From a virus: 64,000 bases of DNA. Position numbers and translations under genes: made by a program. This document shows positions 62,666-64,000 of this stretch, piece by piece. Positions within the stretch are counted from its first letter, which is position 1; every line of letters begins with the position of its first letter. Location of the stretch: IMG/VR virus record IMGVR_UViG_3300025133_005699, positions 41,811-105,810 of that record. The stretch is one strand, 5' to 3'. The notes under the pieces were generated by a model, which worked only from the letters and a program-made list of their open reading frames with translations, did not search any database and had not been told where the DNA came from.

Positions 62666-63147
62666 CGCGAACTCCTGTTCATTCTTTGTCTCATATACTC
62701 TCTGATTGCTTCTCTTTCTTTCTCATCTAGTTTTCCATCGTTGTTTTTGTCAAACTTGCTGATAATCTCTTTATATCGAGACTCTCTGTCTGGAGAAGGC
62801 TTACCATGAGAAGGTCTGCCTTGAGGCGATCTAGTGTGCGATGGAGGTCCGAAGCTAGGGGTTCTTCCATCAAAGCCGCGAGTGGGCTTCCTATGTGGGG
62901 GCTGAAAGTTAGGAGTTTTTCCATCAAAGCCACTGGGGCGCTTACCGTGAGGCGATGGACGATCTGTTTTACAACATCCGGGCTTACACTTACAGCCTTT
63001 TTTACAATCACACTTACATGCACGACCGCATTTTTTACAATCTTTACAGGATGCCACCGGAGGCTTGCCCTTTTTGGGGGCAGCAACAAGGCTCATTGGA
63101 ATCATGAGCATTACAGCGACGATAGATATTACATTTCTTCTTTTCAT
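62662..63147 (-). CDS. Exported Cys-rich EF-hand protein (161 aa)
   Basis: I chose ATG at 63147, with GGAG six bases upstream; ATG at 63159 is the alternative. Signal peptide (NVISIVAVMLMIPMSLVAA). A Cys/Lys-rich block follows (CKDCKKCGRACKCDCKKGCK, then CKPGCC), then a His/Pro/Ser-rich linker with two similar units (KRPSGFDGKTPNF and KPTRGFDGRTPSF). The C-terminus has an EF-hand calcium loop (DKNNDGKLDEKE) with a flanking helix. It overlaps the second DUF1501 gene by 4 nt. Possible metal- or calcium-dependent surface protein. EF-hand proteins of this style are frequent in planctomycetes. Confidence 0.65.
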   Translation of the reverse strand: MKRRNVISIVAVMLMIPMSLVAAPKKGKPPVASCKDCKKCGRACKCDCKKGCKCKPGCCKTDRPSPHGKRPSGFDGKTPNFQPPHRKPTRGFDGRTPSFGPPSHTRSPQGRPSHGKPSPDRESRYKEIISKFDKNNDGKLDEKEREAIREYMRQRMNRSSR

Positions 63148-63217
63148 CTTCTTCTCCATTCATATTAAAGAATTAATTGATGTTTTTAACTTTAGTATTT
63201 AACACCTGAAAACCACT

Positions 63218-63307
63218 TTAGTTTCGCCAAGATGCTATTACTTTACCCGCTAACCACGATATACGTGAGATAATAGCAAACATCACAATAACTAGAAATG
63301 TTTTCAT
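63218..63307 (-). CDS. Candidate 29-aa membrane peptide
   Basis: ATG at 63307 preceded by AAGGTGAG; the stop is at 63218. Sequence MKTFLVIVMFAIISRISWLA followed by GKVIASWRN: one hydrophobic helix with basic ends. Lies in the 181-nt gap between the 87-aa and EF-hand genes. Possible export or toxin-like peptide; weakly supported. Confidence 0.4.
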   Translation of the reverse strand: MKTFLVIVMFAIISRISWLAGKVIASWRN

Positions 63308-63340
63308 TTTCTCACCTTGCTGACCCTCTGGGTCTGATAA

Positions 63341-63604
63341 TTATTCGGGAACGCACTTCCCATCTTTTTCCACATACCCCTCATTGCAGTTAGGTGGATA
63401 GCCCGCCTTTTCATCAGACTCAGATTTATGTTTTATTTGAAAGTCTACCGCAGCAATAAAACTAAGATCCTCTGTAGCCTTACTCATGCAAACAGCATAT
63501 CTTTGTTTATTATCTGGATATTCTTTATTCATGGTGCTGTTACCCATACAGCGTGACATAAAATCGCTTTTATCTTCATTTTCTTTGGTGTTTGGTATTG
63601 GCAT
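63341..63604 (-). CDS. Phage RCM/KEYPDxxQRxAVC-type protein (87 aa)
   Basis: Small protein with the pattern FMSRCMGNSTMNKEYPDNKQ then RYAVCMSKA, which is widespread in tailed phages, often next to or fused with head-maturation or portal-associated genes. The C-terminus has NCNEGYVEKDGKCVPE, a two-Cys loop. Here it stands alone between DUF1501 genes, proving the exported cluster is embedded in phage DNA. Stop/start shared as TAATG with the third DUF1501 gene. Confidence 0.6.
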   Translation of the reverse strand: MPIPNTKENEDKSDFMSRCMGNSTMNKEYPDNKQRYAVCMSKATEDLSFIAAVDFQIKHKSESDEKAGYPPNCNEGYVEKDGKCVPE

Positions 63605-64000
63605 TATAAAATTACCTTTGCTTCCCCTTCTAGTAAATATCTAGGTCGCCCACTGTTGTCTACCCTCATGGTTCCTTTGTCTATTCCAAAATGATCGAAC
63701 AGGGTCGCTTGAAGGTCGATTGGTCCAACAGGGTTCTCTATTGGGCTATATGACCTATCTGCTGCGCCAATCGTTCTACCGGATTGATATTCTCCACCAG
63801 CCATAAGCATTGGGGTAATTGAAGGCCAGTGATCTCTACCCGAGTTTGCGTTGAATTTGGTTCTTCCAAACTCACCAGTAACAACAAGAATAATTTTCTC
63901 ATTTAATCCACGATCCCAAACATCTTGTAGGAATCCAGCTATAGCCTTATCGATTGGGGGAGCTTTAGTTTTCATAGCTGTAGAGATATTGCTATGCATG
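63604..64000 (-). CDS. Third DUF1501 protein, 5' part outside window
   Basis: C-terminal part of a DUF1501 protein; the frame is open at the right edge, so the start and any Tat leader lie beyond. Visible marks: ILVVTGEFGRTKFNANSGRD then HWPSITPMLMAGG, and RYLLEGEAKVIL at the end. The arrangement NANSGRDHWPS matches the other two copies. Extends the exported cluster to the window edge and beyond. Confidence 0.8.
   Translation of the reverse strand, partial: MHSNISTAMKTKAPPIDKAIAGFLQDVWDRGLNEKIILVVTGEFGRTKFNANSGRDHWPSITPMLMAGGEYQSGRTIGAADRSYSPIENPVGPIDLQATLFDHFGIDKGTMRVDNSGRPRYLLEGEAKVIL

Noticed and set aside
59510-64000. Bacterial chromosome contamination at the right end
   Set aside because: DUF1501 genes are interleaved with a phage-type RCM/KEYPD gene and joined by stop/start overlaps to neighbours, with PhoH adjacent; an assembly join cannot be fully excluded without reads.
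1-64000. tRNA genes, CRISPR arrays, insertion sequences and attachment sites
   Set aside because: No cloverleaf-like segment, spaced direct repeats, transposase or integrase was found; intergenic gaps are mostly under 100 nt.

Overview
The window is part of the genome of a large tailed bacteriophage (Caudoviricetes). Its left 25 kb is a plus-strand block of tail and virion genes. The remaining 39 kb runs on the minus strand and holds recombination, glycan-synthesis, replication and accessory genes, packed with start/stop overlaps. No tRNA, rRNA, CRISPR array, insertion sequence or integrase was seen. The host is probably a planctomycete. The right end encodes three DUF1501 proteins (two with visible twin-arginine leaders), an exported Cys-rich EF-hand protein, and a small exported protein with a beta motif I associate with Planctomycetota. 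These genes are interleaved with ordinary phage genes. The host call is inference; no host marker gene is present.

Layout: (1) 1-24933 (+): tape-measure-like protein (cut by the left edge), a 3087-aa tail protein, five further structural candidates and a zinc-ribbon protein. (2) 24958-25031: back-to-back terminators where the two transcription blocks converge. (3) 25054-26931 (-): zinc ribbon, Rad52/Sak-like annealing protein and a VSR-like homing endonuclease. (4) 26922-43433 (-): about 16.5 kb of glycan genes, with roughly a dozen glycosyltransferases, a ColD-like PLP sugar 3-dehydratase, a GDP-fucose/colitose-synthase-like reductase, a sugar nucleotidyltransferase, an FkbM methyltransferase and a GT10 fucosyltransferase-like enzyme. 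(5) 43423-53348 (-): sigma factor, SSB, a DNA polymerase III alpha subunit split into two genes around a DnaQ exonuclease, two PD-(D/E)XK proteins, dNMP kinase, primase and DnaB helicase. (6) 53345-59488 (-): small proteins, RecA/UvsX with a possible UvsY-like partner, a second VSR-like nuclease, an FmdB zinc ribbon and PhoH. (7) 59510-64000 (-): the planctomycete-type exported cluster.

How they work together: the phage carries most of a replisome (DnaE-N plus DnaE-C, DnaQ, SSB, primase, helicase, dNMP kinase) and a recombination set (RecA, annealase, UvsY-like, Cas4/RecB-like nuclease). The sigma factor sits between SSB and the glycan locus and could switch transcription to late genes. The glycan locus probably builds a deoxysugar-containing glycan for virion protein, phage DNA or the host surface; sequence alone cannot decide which. 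The exported cluster would act in or beyond the periplasm and is the most unusual part of the window.

Most notable observations: the DUF1501/EF-hand/secretin-motif cluster in a phage; the alpha subunit split at an unusual point and interrupted by its own proofreading exonuclease; a dnaX-type A AAA AAG slippery heptamer where two tail genes overlap; and the ColD/ColC/GT10 combination.
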